A stretch of DNA of 64,000 nt from Streptomyces sp. AJS327 (GCF_013450295.1 NZ_SKBR01000004.1:248001-312000), one strand, 5' to 3'; shown: positions 17,171 through 26,901, counted from the stretch's first letter. Numbers and translations are program-made. Notes: generated from the letters alone by a model not told the origin.

Positions 17171-18609
17171 CAGGCGGACTTCCTCATGGCGTGCCACGTC
17201 GCCGCGTGCGCGGTGGCCTGCTGGCGTCGGGCGTGAACGCGACGGTCGCGTTCGGCCGCGTTGGCTTCGCGAAGCCGGGCGATCTCCGTCTGGATGGTCG
17301 GCCAGGTCTTCCACGTCCACATCCCGGACAGTTCCGTGATCACGGGTGCCAAGTTGTCGGCCAGGAGGAGGGCGTGACCCGCCTCCGTCTCCAGTGCCTT
17401 GATCTGGTCCGGGCGGAGCACGGCTTCGAGCACGGGCGTCGTGGCGTGCGAGACGGAGTCCAGGGAGAGGGGGCCACCGGAACGTGTGGTGGTGGTCTTG
17501 CCGCGCTCGATGTGCCCGGCCAGCTCGGACAGTTCGCGCAGGAGGTCGGTGTCCTTGCTTCCGCCGAAGACCAGGACGTTGTTGGTGTACGCGGCCAGCT
17601 CCCTGGCGTCGGCCGGACCGAACCGGGCCTCGGCCGAGGCCCAGCTCTGGAGCCCGTAGACGACGGTCATGCCACGGCCACGTCCGTCAGCGACGCGTTG
17701 GCGTAGTGAGGGAATCGGGGCGATGTTCGGGGCTTCGTCCAAGGCGGCGAGCAGGGGTGGGTCGAGTCGTCCGGCGGGGGAGGTGGCCGCGTGCCGTTCC
17801 GCCTGGTCCAGTAGGTCCTCGCTGATCGCGGTGATCAAAGGAGCGACGGTCGAGGTGGCGGAGTCCTTGCCGAGCAGGTAGATCGTGCCCCCCGCTTCCA
17901 GGAAGCCGGGGATGTCGGTGGGGTGCGTGCCGTCGTCCAGGGCTTCGATGACCGACTGGTGGGCGAAGCACTCCAGGACGGAGTCCAGAGTCACCCGCGT
18001 GTTGCCGACGGTGCGGTCATCACCGGTGGTTGCGGAGAGCAGCATCGCTGCCCAGCCCGGTCCGGCCCCGGGGTGCCCGTCGAGGATGGCTAGGGGGGCC
18101 GGATCGGTCAACGTACGGGCCCAGCGGAGCAGTTGAGGGAGACGCGTGCCATCGAGGTCGGCGGCGTGCAGGAGACAGGCGAGTACTTTGGCCGCCTGGC
18201 CCTTGTAGAAGGCGGCCCCCTCGGAGGCTTCCTGAACCACGCCCGGAGTACGGGTGCCGGCGACGGCCGCCTTGGCCCGGCTGAAGGCCACGTGGGTGTC
18301 CGCGGCACCGGTGATGGGCGACCAACGCAGCTTCGGCAGCGCGGGAGCGAGATCCTGCGGGTCCAGCACGAGGACGGGGCGCTGGTCGCGTCGGCGGGCG
18401 TCCAGGGTCGTCTCCACCGTGTCGGCCTTGGTGGAGGTGGCAAGGACCGGGCCGGGCCAGTGACGGATCAGCGGAGCGAAGAACCGCAAGGTCTTTCCGG
18501 AACCCATGGGACCGATCACTCGGCACGCCTTGTCGGCACGCGACCACAGCTCCACCCCGCGGGGCCGCCGCGAGGTGCCGAGACGGTATCCGAACTCGTG
18601 GGGGTTCAC
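17170..18609 (-). CDS. VirD4/TraG-type coupling protein
   Basis: A 479-residue type IV coupling ATPase. Walker A is GPMGSGKT at residues 33-40, and PLLAALDEAPNI is the Walker B strand. GGTIYLLGKDSA and VVYGLQSWASAEARFG are typical of TraG/VirD4. These proteins bring the relaxase-DNA complex to the secretion channel. There is no N-terminal membrane segment in this frame; the small membrane protein encoded immediately upstream (stop-start overlap GTGA) may supply the anchor. Confidence 0.85.
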   Translation of the reverse strand: MNPHEFGYRLGTSRRPRGVELWSRADKACRVIGPMGSGKTLRFFAPLIRHWPGPVLATSTKADTVETTLDARRRDQRPVLVLDPQDLAPALPKLRWSPITGAADTHVAFSRAKAAVAGTRTPGVVQEASEGAAFYKGQAAKVLACLLHAADLDGTRLPQLLRWARTLTDPAPLAILDGHPGAGPGWAAMLLSATTGDDRTVGNTRVTLDSVLECFAHQSVIEALDDGTHPTDIPGFLEAGGTIYLLGKDSATSTVAPLITAISEDLLDQAERHAATSPAGRLDPPLLAALDEAPNIAPIPSLRQRVADGRGRGMTVVYGLQSWASAEARFGPADARELAAYTNNVLVFGGSKDTDLLRELSELAGHIERGKTTTTRSGGPLSLDSVSHATTPVLEAVLRPDQIKALETEAGHALLLADNLAPVITELSGMWTWKTWPTIQTEIARLREANAAERDRRVHARRQQATAHAATWHAMRKSA

Positions 18610-18827
18610 GTGCGCTCCCGGTCCGACCTCGTCCGGCTGGTGAGGGAGGGGCGCAACTCGGTGGCTCGCAGCACCGCTTGGGCGGTGAGTTGCCGCTTGA
18701 GACGACGTTTCGTGGCGAACCCCGAGTCACGGCCGATCCGAGCGGTGACGATCCACGCGGCCAGCAGAGTGACCGCACCCAGTCCCACGCACAGGTACAG
18801 CACGGTGCTGGTGTCGAGCGCGTTCAC
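18606..18827 (-). CDS. Small membrane protein of the transfer operon
   Basis: A 73-residue protein with one transmembrane helix (VLYLCVGLGAVTLLAAWIV) and a basic cytoplasmic tail. Its GTG overlaps the stop of the preceding gene, and its stop overlaps the VirD4-like start. It may act as a membrane anchor for that ATPase, replacing the N-terminal helices of classical VirD4. Role inferred. Confidence 0.65.
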   Translation of the reverse strand: MNALDTSTVLYLCVGLGAVTLLAAWIVTARIGRDSGFATKRRLKRQLTAQAVLRATELRPSLTSRTRSDRERT

Positions 18828-19003
18828 CGGGCCGCACCCCTCCCCGTCAGAACCCGCATGAGGGACCGGGCGAGGTGGTGGGTGCGTCGGCCGCACAGCG
18901 CCAGTAGCGGGGTGGAGGGGAGGTGCCGCCGAGCCCGGGATCCGGAGCGGGGCGCCGTGGAGGGGGTGTGCCTCGCGGTGATTGGGAGGCGCGGGGTGGT
19001 CAA
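18824..19003 (-). CDS. Small basic protein with TTG start
   Basis: A 59-residue arginine-rich frame starting at TTG, whose stop-start overlaps with both neighbours (TTGA with the VirB4 stop, GTGA with the next start) argue that it is translated. It ends LARSLMRVLTGRGAAR. No family recognised. Confidence 0.5.
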   Translation of the reverse strand: MTTPRLPITARHTPSTAPRSGSRARRHLPSTPLLALCGRRTHHLARSLMRVLTGRGAAR

Positions 19004-20463
19004 GGTCGCTCCTGCTGGTGTGCCGTGGGTCGAACCGCCTGGGGCGCGGTGGCGGCGAGGTCGGACATGGACCCGGAGGAGAAGCACAGGTGCTGTTCGG
19101 CTTCCGTGAGCAGGTGCTGGACACCGGGGTAGAGGGTGTCGCCGACCTTCCACAAGGCGATGCCGCGGCGTAGCCGCATGATGTGCTCGGCCGTCCACGT
19201 GGGGAGGCCGAGACGGTCGGCGGTCGCCCGTGCCTCGGCGTGCTTCATGGAGTAGACGACGATGGTGTCGGCCATCTTCAACGCGGCCTGGGTCTTAGGC
19301 GAGTCGTCCACGTCCGAGAGGTGATGGACGATCAGGACGCAGGACAGCCCCAGGCCCCGGGCGAACTTCAGGAACTTCTCTAGGAGCAGGGCGAGTTGGG
19401 GCGTACCCAGGATGTGCCAGGCTTCCTCGCACACCAGGATCCGCTTGCGCTGGACGTAGCGATGGCAGCCGGTGTCCGCGCAGCCGCCCAGGTCCCAGGC
19501 GCCGGAGCCGGTGCTGAGCGGGTTCCGCCGATGGACGCCCGGGGCGGCGCCACACTCGCACACGGGACGGAGCCAGACCTCCTCCAGGAAGACCGCGATG
19601 ACGGCGACCAGGATCGTCATGGCGACGCTGCCGGACGGAATCCGGGTGAGGTCGAAAGTGATCAGGTCGGTGCCCAGATCGACACCGATGCTGGTGGGGC
19701 CATCCAGCATCCCGGTCAGATCCCCCGAGGAGTCCGTTCCGCCGCACAGCCGGTCCACCACGTACGACGCCTCCAAGCCGTCCGCGAGGAGCTGTTCGCG
19801 GCTGCGCTGCTTCGCCCGCGCTTCGGCGGCGTCCGGATCACGTAGCGCCGCGGCGACATCGCCCAGGACCGCTGTACGGCCCTCGTGCCCAGCCTGTCGG
19901 TGGGCCCGGCGCAGAGCGATACGCAGTGCTGATCCGGCGAACTCGTCCAGCCGTTCACCGAGACCGAGTTCGATGAGGGTACGCACCAGCTCGGCCTGCC
20001 GCTTACCCGAGATGGCCGGGTCCAGAGGGTTGATCCGCGCCCCGCTCGAACTCCCTCCCGGGGTGAACCGGACTGGTTCCCGCCCGGTGATGGCCCGCCC
20101 GAGCGCGGCCCACTCGCCCTCCTGGCGCTCGGCCTGCTCCTTGGTGTCCAGCACCACGACCTGGCGACCCAGCCGCACCTGGCGGGCGGCGTAGGTCTTG
20201 GTCAGAGCCGACTTCCCACGGCCCGTATCGCCCATCACGATCATGTTGCCCCCCGGTAGTCCGTCACCGAACGTGGAGAAGGGGCAGTAGACGAACGCCT
20301 TCCCGGAGTACAACTCGCGGCCGACGACGGCCCCCGCGTTGCCCAGGGTGGGCGGGGCGATCGGAAGGTACAGCGACTGGGAAGTGGTCGTCGCGGTGTG
20401 CAGGGGACGCCGGACGGTCTGGTGACGCGGATTCAGCAACGCCTTTCCGAGGAGGCCGTTCAC
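19000..20463 (-). CDS. VirB4-like conjugation ATPase
   Basis: A 487-residue ATPase of the VirB4/TraC type. Walker A GDTGRGKS is at residues 78-85, KRILVCEEAWHIL is the Walker B, and VLIVHHLSDVD and ARATADRLGLP are typical later motifs. It powers assembly of the mating channel. A short insertion before Walker B holds four cysteines (CECGAAPG, then CADTGC) and may bind zinc. The protein corresponds to the C-terminal ATPase part of VirB4; the upstream SCO6880-like protein probably plays the N-terminal part. Start GTG overlaps the upstream stop. Confidence 0.85.
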   Translation of the reverse strand: MNGLLGKALLNPRHQTVRRPLHTATTTSQSLYLPIAPPTLGNAGAVVGRELYSGKAFVYCPFSTFGDGLPGGNMIVMGDTGRGKSALTKTYAARQVRLGRQVVVLDTKEQAERQEGEWAALGRAITGREPVRFTPGGSSSGARINPLDPAISGKRQAELVRTLIELGLGERLDEFAGSALRIALRRAHRQAGHEGRTAVLGDVAAALRDPDAAEARAKQRSREQLLADGLEASYVVDRLCGGTDSSGDLTGMLDGPTSIGVDLGTDLITFDLTRIPSGSVAMTILVAVIAVFLEEVWLRPVCECGAAPGVHRRNPLSTGSGAWDLGGCADTGCHRYVQRKRILVCEEAWHILGTPQLALLLEKFLKFARGLGLSCVLIVHHLSDVDDSPKTQAALKMADTIVVYSMKHAEARATADRLGLPTWTAEHIMRLRRGIALWKVGDTLYPGVQHLLTEAEQHLCFSSGSMSDLAATAPQAVRPTAHQQERP

Positions 20464-21989
20464 CGGATGCCCCCGGCGAATGGCAAGGTGTTGGCGAAGG
20501 CCCGCGCGTGCTCCAGGTCGAGCCATTCGAGACGCAGGTTCGCGCTACGCGACCTGGCGTCGGCAACGCGGCGGGTCTTCTCCAGCTCCGCCGCACCGCG
20601 TGCAGAGACGGTCAGGTAGCCCACGACGGCCGCGCCCGCGGCCCCCGAGCGGGCCAGCTCCATTCCACGGCTCTCGGTCGCGTCCGCGGCCAGCACGTCG
20701 CGCGGATCGATGTTCTTACCACGCTGGACACTGCGGTGCAGCTCAGCGCGGTTGTTGGTGTCCTCGGCCAACATCCGGGCCACTGCCCGATCGTTGGGCT
20801 CCAAGTCCTGGGTGATGGCGAGCGTCCGGATCACGTCCGGCATGCCGATGAGCAGGGGGGAGAGGAAGTCGGGCCCGACCGGGGTCGTGGGCCAGGCGAC
20901 GACCGCGGCGGTGGCGTGGAACCAGGGCACAACCGACCCCGCGGCCCGGGCGGCGAAGTACGTACCGTGACGGATGTCCACGGTGCGGGGGAAGGCGTGC
21001 TGCCGGGGCAGACCGGTGTCCCATATGGCGTGGTCAGGGTCGTAGGAGTTGCGGATCAGGGCAGTCAGCGCGGGACCGTCCAGCGGTGCCATCACCGAGA
21101 GTTCGGCGTCCTCGCAGCGGGTCCACAGCTCCTCCAGGGCATCAGCGAGCACAGTGGCCACACCGTGATCGCCCTGTCCCTCCGCCTCCGCCGCGAGATC
21201 ACGCGTGTAGGCGGCGTGCACGGTGATGTAGTACCGGTGCTCCTCGGCCGAGGTGGAGACGGCATCCGCCAGCTCGGCGTAGGACTCGGTCAGCCACCGC
21301 GGAACGTTCGCGGTCGCGGCCGAAGCGTCCCGTGTCGCCAGGTGACGCTGGTGAGCGTAGGGATCAGACTTCAGTTGGCGGGCCAGGACCTGGACGCGTT
21401 TCACGGGCGTGTCCACGGTGTTTCCGAACCCGTCCAGCAGCTCCCGCCAACGCTCCAGCGCAACGGTCTGCTCATCCACGTCCTTGCCGCCGAGTCCGGG
21501 AGACGCGATCTCCAACGTGGCTGTCACACAGCCGGACTGGGGTTGAAGGATCACCACGGCATCCCGTCCCCGTACCGTCACGGGGATCCACGTCATGCCC
21601 TCCAGCCCCTCCGGCTCAGCCACGGCCGACTTCGGCGCGGTGCCGTCCGTGTGGGTTCCCGCCTCGATCGCCGGCGAGACCCAGACCCCACCGGTGCGCC
21701 GCAGTGCCTGGCGCCGGTGGGCGAGGATGCGCCACCACCGGTAGAGGGTCCGTCGTTCCCTGGCGCCGCGCGGCCGGTAGGGCGCGTAGACGACGAGGGC
21801 GGCCAGCACGATCGGCAGTGCCGAACCGACCACGGCGAGTGCGGTGTGGGAGGAGAGGACGTAGCCAGCCGCGACGCCGAGTGTCACACCGGCGGCGAGC
21901 ACCACCTGTTCGCCGAGCTGTCGGGCACCGACGAGGCCGGTGGGTCGGAGCTTGCCGAAGACATAGGTACGGGAGGGCGATGCCGTCAT
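20460..21989 (-). CDS. SCO6880-family type IV secretion protein
   Basis: A 509-residue protein of the SCO6880 type. Two adjacent membrane helices (about residues 27-70, PrgI-like) are followed by a large cytoplasmic region with ALERWRELLDGFG and EEHRYYITVHAAY, similar to the N-terminal domain of VirB4. In actinobacterial conjugative elements it precedes the VirB4 ATPase gene, as here. It likely links the membrane channel to the ATPase. Confidence 0.8.
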   Translation of the reverse strand: MTASPSRTYVFGKLRPTGLVGARQLGEQVVLAAGVTLGVAAGYVLSSHTALAVVGSALPIVLAALVVYAPYRPRGARERRTLYRWWRILAHRRQALRRTGGVWVSPAIEAGTHTDGTAPKSAVAEPEGLEGMTWIPVTVRGRDAVVILQPQSGCVTATLEIASPGLGGKDVDEQTVALERWRELLDGFGNTVDTPVKRVQVLARQLKSDPYAHQRHLATRDASAATANVPRWLTESYAELADAVSTSAEEHRYYITVHAAYTRDLAAEAEGQGDHGVATVLADALEELWTRCEDAELSVMAPLDGPALTALIRNSYDPDHAIWDTGLPRQHAFPRTVDIRHGTYFAARAAGSVVPWFHATAAVVAWPTTPVGPDFLSPLLIGMPDVIRTLAITQDLEPNDRAVARMLAEDTNNRAELHRSVQRGKNIDPRDVLAADATESRGMELARSGAAGAAVVGYLTVSARGAAELEKTRRVADARSRSANLRLEWLDLEHARAFANTLPFAGGIR

Positions 21990-23443
21990 GAGCTGGTGTC
22001 CCTGCGGGAGTTGGGTGGTTGGGGGCCGGGAGTCGGTGGGCGCGATGCGGACCTGGGCGGTGGCGGCGGTGCGCCGCCCGAACTGGGAGCCGAACGTGAT
22101 CCGTTGGCGGGTGGTGGTCCTCCGGACGGGGGGCTGTTGTCGGCACCGTCCGTGCCAGGCGTGGCGGCGGCCTTCCGCTTCGTGAGGTCGGCGCCGCCCT
22201 TGGCCGCGGCGACGACCGCTCCCGCCGGACCGGCCGCCGCAGCGGCGCCTCCCGTACCGGCGCTGGCACCGGCCCTGGCCCCGGTGCCTGTTCCGGCCGC
22301 GCCTCGCGAGCCGCTGGCTTTCGACTGGCCGCCGACCAGGGAGTCCTGCACGTGATGCCCCATGGCCCGGTTCATGTGCGTGGACGGGCCGTCCACGCTG
22401 GCCATCGGTCCGGCCGCGGTCGCCGACCGGCGGGCCTGGTAGAGCCCGGCCATGTCGTCACCGAAGACCGGAATCCACCTGTAGAGCACGGCCGAGGCGA
22501 AGACCGCGAGGAAGAGGATCAACGCACCGGACAGGATCTGCGAGACGGAGTCGGCCCCGGCGCCCTTCTTGCCCGCGGTGTTGCTCATGATCGCGCTGCC
22601 CAGGCCGAGCAGGGCGACCAGGACCGGTTTGGAGAGCGCGAGCGCGATCACCAGTGCCACCCACCGCTTCGTCTTGCCCCACAGGTCGCGGTCGACCAGA
22701 CCGGCGTTCACCAACGGAGCCAGCGCCACGGCGACGTACAGGGCGGCACTGCGCACCAGCAGCTCTATCCACATCATCAGTGCGCCGAGCAGCATCACCA
22801 GGTTGACCACGATCAGAACGAATGCGCCCGCCTCGGGACGGGAGGAGAGCAGTTTGATCATGGAGGTGAGGAAAGGCTTGAAGTTCCGGGTACCGCCCGG
22901 GGCGAAGACCTTGGTGACCTCGTCAACCGCCGTGATCAGCAGGGCGATGGTCCCTGGAGTGAGCGCCGTGACCACGAACTGGAGCGCGAGCAGCCCCACC
23001 GCCTCTCCCGCCGCCGAGATCACCGGAACGCCGCGAACGGCGCGCTTCGCCACGGCCACCAGCCAGAGCGCGACGGTCATGACGCTGGAGGCCGCGAAGA
23101 TCAGTGCGTACTGGCGCAGGAAGCCGGGGCTGGTCAGGTCGATCCTGCTGCTCGCTTCCAGGAGGCCCAGCAGCTTTCCCAGGAACCAGATGTTGGCGTC
23201 GGCCAGTTGCTGGAGGATGTAGTCGGTGGGTGAGCTGAGGAAGTCGATGGTCTCCTTCGCCTCGCACACCATCGGTATGTGGCACCACCAGCCCTTGCCG
23301 GCGGCGGCTGCGGGCGCGACCCAGCCCAGCGTGAGCAGTCCGGTGAGGAAGGCCACCACTCCGAGACGGCGTCGGGCTGGGGAGTACCCGGACCGTCGGA
23401 CGCGTACCAGTCCGGGCGCGTCCTCACGCAAGTGGAGCCGCAT
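21986..23443 (-). CDS. VirB6/TrbL-like polytopic channel protein
   Basis: A 485-residue protein with a signal-like first helix ending in VAPAAAAG, six or more membrane helices (residues 80-350), and a long Gly/Ala/Pro-rich cytoplasmic tail (from about 385). Such a layout is typical of VirB6/TrbL, the inner-membrane part of the DNA channel. The ATG at 23443 has GGGAGG upstream and lies 20 bases inside the end of the preceding gene. Confidence 0.8.
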   Translation of the reverse strand: MRLHLREDAPGLVRVRRSGYSPARRRLGVVAFLTGLLTLGWVAPAAAAGKGWWCHIPMVCEAKETIDFLSSPTDYILQQLADANIWFLGKLLGLLEASSRIDLTSPGFLRQYALIFAASSVMTVALWLVAVAKRAVRGVPVISAAGEAVGLLALQFVVTALTPGTIALLITAVDEVTKVFAPGGTRNFKPFLTSMIKLLSSRPEAGAFVLIVVNLVMLLGALMMWIELLVRSAALYVAVALAPLVNAGLVDRDLWGKTKRWVALVIALALSKPVLVALLGLGSAIMSNTAGKKGAGADSVSQILSGALILFLAVFASAVLYRWIPVFGDDMAGLYQARRSATAAGPMASVDGPSTHMNRAMGHHVQDSLVGGQSKASGSRGAAGTGTGARAGASAGTGGAAAAAGPAGAVVAAAKGGADLTKRKAAATPGTDGADNSPPSGGPPPANGSRSAPSSGGAPPPPPRSASRPPTPGPQPPNSRRDTSS

Positions 23444-24725
23444 GCCCCGCACCTCCCAACGGGGCGAAGCTCCCGGCCGGTGCCGCCGGGGCGTTCGGCG
23501 GGGCGGCGGGCACGAGGTCGGTGCCTTCCGCGATCGTGACCGCGCGCCAGGAAGCACCGTCCCGGACCAGGTCCACCGTCAACCGCTGGAAGGCGACCTG
23601 CGGCTCCTGCCCGTCAGTGGCCCCGGCCAGTCCACCCACCGAGGCCGTCCACAGCTCGACGGTTGCCGCTCGCGAGGAGACCTTGACCGGTCGCACTGCC
23701 AGGACGCTCGTCCGCATCACCAGCGAACCTCCTCCGGAGGCGGTTCCGTTCGGACCGATACCGCGGTTGGTGGTGATCAACCGGGCGGTCGCATCCGCCT
23801 CCACGCTCACCGCGTCCAGCGCGGAAGGAGCGGTTGTCGCCCGCAGCACGTGAGCCCGCCAGACATCGTCGAGTACGAAGTCAGCTCGCCCCTGGATCAT
23901 CACGGTGGTGGCCGCGGCAGACCGCGCCCCCGCCTCGCCCGACGAGGAGGCGAAGGGCAGCTTGCGGGCAGGGCGCCCAGCGAATACCACGTCGTGGGCG
24001 GAAGGAGCAGCGAAGTCGCTGAAGTCCGCGGCGGTGCTCACCGACTGCCGAAGCGATCCCGCCGGGCGAGGCCCTGTTCCGGAGGTCAGGGACCTCACCT
24101 TCCAGTCTCGGTCCTGCCAGCTCAGTCCGACGGTGACCAGGTGGAAGGACGAGCTTGGACGTTGTCCCGAACTGCCCGCGCTGCCCTGAACGTTGACCAT
24201 CCACAGGCGAACCACGGCGTTGTGGACGCTGAAGGAGCGCACCTCGGCGGCGAGCACGCCGGTCCGCGCGACCGCCTTCGCGGCATCCTCCGGCAGCCGA
24301 CGTTCCGCCGAGGTCGCCGCGCGCTCGGCCTCCTGCGCGACGCTGTCGTGGAAACCCGCCGCGGCGATCGTTCGTACGGTGTGGTTCCGGGTCTTCCGGT
24401 CGCCCAGCACGGGGGCGGATCCCAGCACGGTGACCGTGTTCGCGGCGGCGCTCTTCGCTCCCTCGGACGTACGGGGGTGCCCAGTCGGCACTCCGTCCCG
24501 CACCTGTACCGAGGTCGAACTGTCCGCTGACGGCGCGTGGTTCGTGGGCGAGGCTGTGTGTGGCGGCGGTGCGGGCACGGTGCTGGCCGTGACGACCAGC
24601 CCGAGGGCCGTGACGGTGACAACGAGCGCGGCACCGATCCACAGCGCCGTCCGGAGCCGGGGATCCGCGCGGCTGGTGAGCGAAGCGGGGCGTTCGGAGC
24701 GCGAGGAGGGGGGCACGCGGATCAC
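23424..24725 (-). CDS. TcpC/VirB8-like conjugal transfer protein
   Basis: A 433-residue protein with one N-terminal helix (TALWIGAALVVTVTALGLVV) and a large extracytoplasmic region made of two similar beta-rich halves (NTF2-like), including FHLVTVGLSWQDRDWKVRS and AFQRLTVDLVRDGASWRAV. This is the layout of TcpC, the VirB8 counterpart of Gram-positive elements. The GTG start overlaps the upstream stop. Confidence 0.75.
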   Translation of the reverse strand: MIRVPPSSRSERPASLTSRADPRLRTALWIGAALVVTVTALGLVVTASTVPAPPPHTASPTNHAPSADSSTSVQVRDGVPTGHPRTSEGAKSAAANTVTVLGSAPVLGDRKTRNHTVRTIAAAGFHDSVAQEAERAATSAERRLPEDAAKAVARTGVLAAEVRSFSVHNAVVRLWMVNVQGSAGSSGQRPSSSFHLVTVGLSWQDRDWKVRSLTSGTGPRPAGSLRQSVSTAADFSDFAAPSAHDVVFAGRPARKLPFASSSGEAGARSAAATTVMIQGRADFVLDDVWRAHVLRATTAPSALDAVSVEADATARLITTNRGIGPNGTASGGGSLVMRTSVLAVRPVKVSSRAATVELWTASVGGLAGATDGQEPQVAFQRLTVDLVRDGASWRAVTIAEGTDLVPAAPPNAPAAPAGSFAPLGGAGHAAPLA

Positions 24726-25066
24726 ACGCCCAGGCCGTAGGTGATGGCGAAGATCGTGCCCAGCGAGGCGATGAGGAAGACCCCGGCCAGCCCACCCACC
24801 ATCATGCCCTTGCCCCGGGAGGTCTCCATCGTGGAGTGCCCCTCGCCGACCATGCCTTTCGACTTCGCGAGGCCGACGATGAACGTACCGGCGGAGATCA
24901 CCAACGCCACGGCGGCGACGGCGCCCAGCAGGGTTTTCGCCGTGGTCCCGAACTTGGCGAACGGGCCCCATGCGGGCTGGACGCTACGGATCATGTCTAC
25001 GCCAGCAGCCAGAACCGTTGGCGGGGAGTGCAGGGCTGCGTCGGACAGCGCGAAGAGGGACTGCAT
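24722..25066 (-). CDS. Two-helix membrane protein, possible VirB2-like subunit
   Basis: A 114-residue protein with two hydrophobic helices (TLLGAVAAVALVISAGTFIV and MVGGLAGVFLIASLGTIFAI) separated by a charged glycine-rich loop. Size and layout match VirB2/TrbC-type pilin-like subunits, but no conserved residue proves it. It lies between the lytic enzyme and the TcpC-like gene. Confidence 0.6.
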   Translation of the reverse strand: MQSLFALSDAALHSPPTVLAAGVDMIRSVQPAWGPFAKFGTTAKTLLGAVAAVALVISAGTFIVGLAKSKGMVGEGHSTMETSRGKGMMVGGLAGVFLIASLGTIFAITYGLGV

Positions 25067-25131
25067 GGGCAGGACGCCTTTCGGAACGGAGAGACAGGGG
25101 AGACCGGAGGAACGAGGTGGCGGCGTCGAGA

Positions 25132-26097
25132 TCAGGCGATGTGCCGGATGGCCAGCACGCGGGGCGCCCATTCGTCCACCGGCCGGATACGGATACGCAG
25201 GCCGGTCCGGGGCGCGTCGATCACCTGGCCGCCACCGAGGTACATGGCGACGTGTTCGGGGCGCTTGGCGCTGCCGCGCGTGAAGAGGAGGTCACCGGGA
25301 CGCAGGCGGGAGACCTCGCGCACGGGCTTGCCCACACGGACCTGCTCATAGGTGGTCCTCGGGAGGTTCACCCCGCCCGCGCGCCAGGCCATCTTCATCA
25401 GTGAGGAGCAGTCACAGGCTTGGTTGCCCTGGAACGGTCTGACACAGGTACCTCCCCAGCGGTACCAACTGCCGAGCGCCGACTTCGCCGCGCGAACCGC
25501 GCGTTGGGCCGCGGGGCTCGCCGAACCGGCCGTCGGACGCAGCGGCGCCGCCCACTTCTCCGCCAGGCGGCGGATCTTGGTGACGTACGCGCGGGTCTCT
25601 GGATACGGCGGGATTCCGCGGTACTTCAGTACCGCGGCGGGACCGGCGTTGTAGGCGGCCAGCATGTTCTCCACCAGGTCGCCGGGCACGTCCTTGACCT
25701 GGCGCGCCACCTGGCAGTCGTACTTGGCCTGGATGGGGATGACATCCCGGGGCGCCATGATGTTGCGCTCACCCTTCGGATCGAGCGAGCGCCAGGTGTC
25801 CGGCATGAACTGCGCGATGCCCCGTGCCCCGGCCGACGAGACGGCTTTCGGGTCGAATCCGGACTCCGCGTACAGCTGAGCCGCCAGCAGCGACGCAGTA
25901 ACCTGCGGGCACGCGTTCTCGGCGGCCTTCTCCACCAGAGGGTGGATCCATCCGGGTACGGGAGTGCCGGTGTCGACCAGGCCGCCGGCGCCCTTCTGGT
26001 CGGTCTCGGCAGCCCCCGCCCCGACGCCGCCGAGTGCGGCCATGGCCAGCAGCGTGAGCGCGAGCGCGCCGCCCAGAACGGCCACGATCACCTTCAC
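25132..26097 (-). CDS. VirB1-like bifunctional peptidoglycan hydrolase (SLT + NlpC/P60)
   Basis: A 321-residue secreted or membrane-anchored wall hydrolase. After an N-terminal helix come a lytic transglycosylase domain (catalytic E78 in YAESGFDPK, then GARGIAQFMP and ENMLAAYNAGP) and an NlpC/P60 endopeptidase domain (C230 in CDCSSLMKMAW, H282 in PEHVAMYLGGG). Conjugative elements of Gram-positives use such enzymes to open the wall for the channel. Confidence 0.9.
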   Translation of the reverse strand: MKVIVAVLGGALALTLLAMAALGGVGAGAAETDQKGAGGLVDTGTPVPGWIHPLVEKAAENACPQVTASLLAAQLYAESGFDPKAVSSAGARGIAQFMPDTWRSLDPKGERNIMAPRDVIPIQAKYDCQVARQVKDVPGDLVENMLAAYNAGPAAVLKYRGIPPYPETRAYVTKIRRLAEKWAAPLRPTAGSASPAAQRAVRAAKSALGSWYRWGGTCVRPFQGNQACDCSSLMKMAWRAGGVNLPRTTYEQVRVGKPVREVSRLRPGDLLFTRGSAKRPEHVAMYLGGGQVIDAPRTGLRIRIRPVDEWAPRVLAIRHIA

Positions 26098-26100
26098 CGC

Positions 26101-26703
26101 TCAAGCCCACGGCAGGTCGTGAACCCGCCACGCGTCGCGGGTAGTTCGCGTGAGGGCCAGCGTGAGCTGTTCCTCGGTCCGACGTGTCGGGTGCCCCTTC
26201 CCCTTCTCCGTCCGGTGGTAGAACACCCGGACCAGCGCGGTGTCATCGGATGGTTCCGGAGCGCCGTCCGGGACGCACACCCTGGTGGGTACTGCGGAGA
26301 TCACCGCTTCGCGGACCCGTAGCGCGGCCCACGATTTCCGCTGGCCCGGGCGCTCTTCGGTGAGCGCACTGGTCAGCGGTTCGGTGGAGTGGCGCTTCGC
26401 CCGGTGACCGGTCGCCGAGTAGGAGGAGTCCCGCCCGTCCCGAGCGTCGACGGTGACATAGGCCCTGGTGAACGCTTTGGCTACCTTGATCACCGCAGGT
26501 GGCACCTCGGTACTGCCGACGTGTGTGGTGGGTGGGGCGGCAGAGGGGGATGCTTGGCGCGCGGTGGACTGGTGCTTCGGCTGCGGGGTGCCGCCTCCGG
26601 TCGGAGCCGGGGTGGTGCAGCCAGTGGTGAAGCCGACAAGAGCGGCCAGCAAGCAATTCCGCGACGTGGTGTGTGAATTGCGGATCGCCATGAGGGACCT
26701 CAT
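26101..26703 (-). CDS. Putative lipoprotein of the transfer region
   Basis: A 200-residue protein with a lipobox (LLAALVGFTTGC) followed by a Pro/Thr/Ser-rich linker and a globular C-terminal domain that reads like an NTF2/VirB8-type fold (VIKVAKAFTRAYV at its start). It ends four bases before the wall-hydrolase gene and is probably a surface component of the mating channel. Function not known. Confidence 0.65.
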   Translation of the reverse strand: MRSLMAIRNSHTTSRNCLLAALVGFTTGCTTPAPTGGGTPQPKHQSTARQASPSAAPPTTHVGSTEVPPAVIKVAKAFTRAYVTVDARDGRDSSYSATGHRAKRHSTEPLTSALTEERPGQRKSWAALRVREAVISAVPTRVCVPDGAPEPSDDTALVRVFYHRTEKGKGHPTRRTEEQLTLALTRTTRDAWRVHDLPWA

Positions 26704-26901
26704 TTGTCATTGCCCGTCATCGAGTCGCGGAAACTCTGGCCAAACACGAGTCCAGTAGGTTCACCGCGCTCCGGAGTGTGGGCGTCGGCCCCGGCGTGAT
26801 GGGGGATGGAGTTCCGGGGCCGACGCTCGGCATATCGCGTTGCGATCGCCGATGACAGGTACTCTCACAGCGTCTGCCGTGTTCATTCCACGCCTGTTGT
26901 C

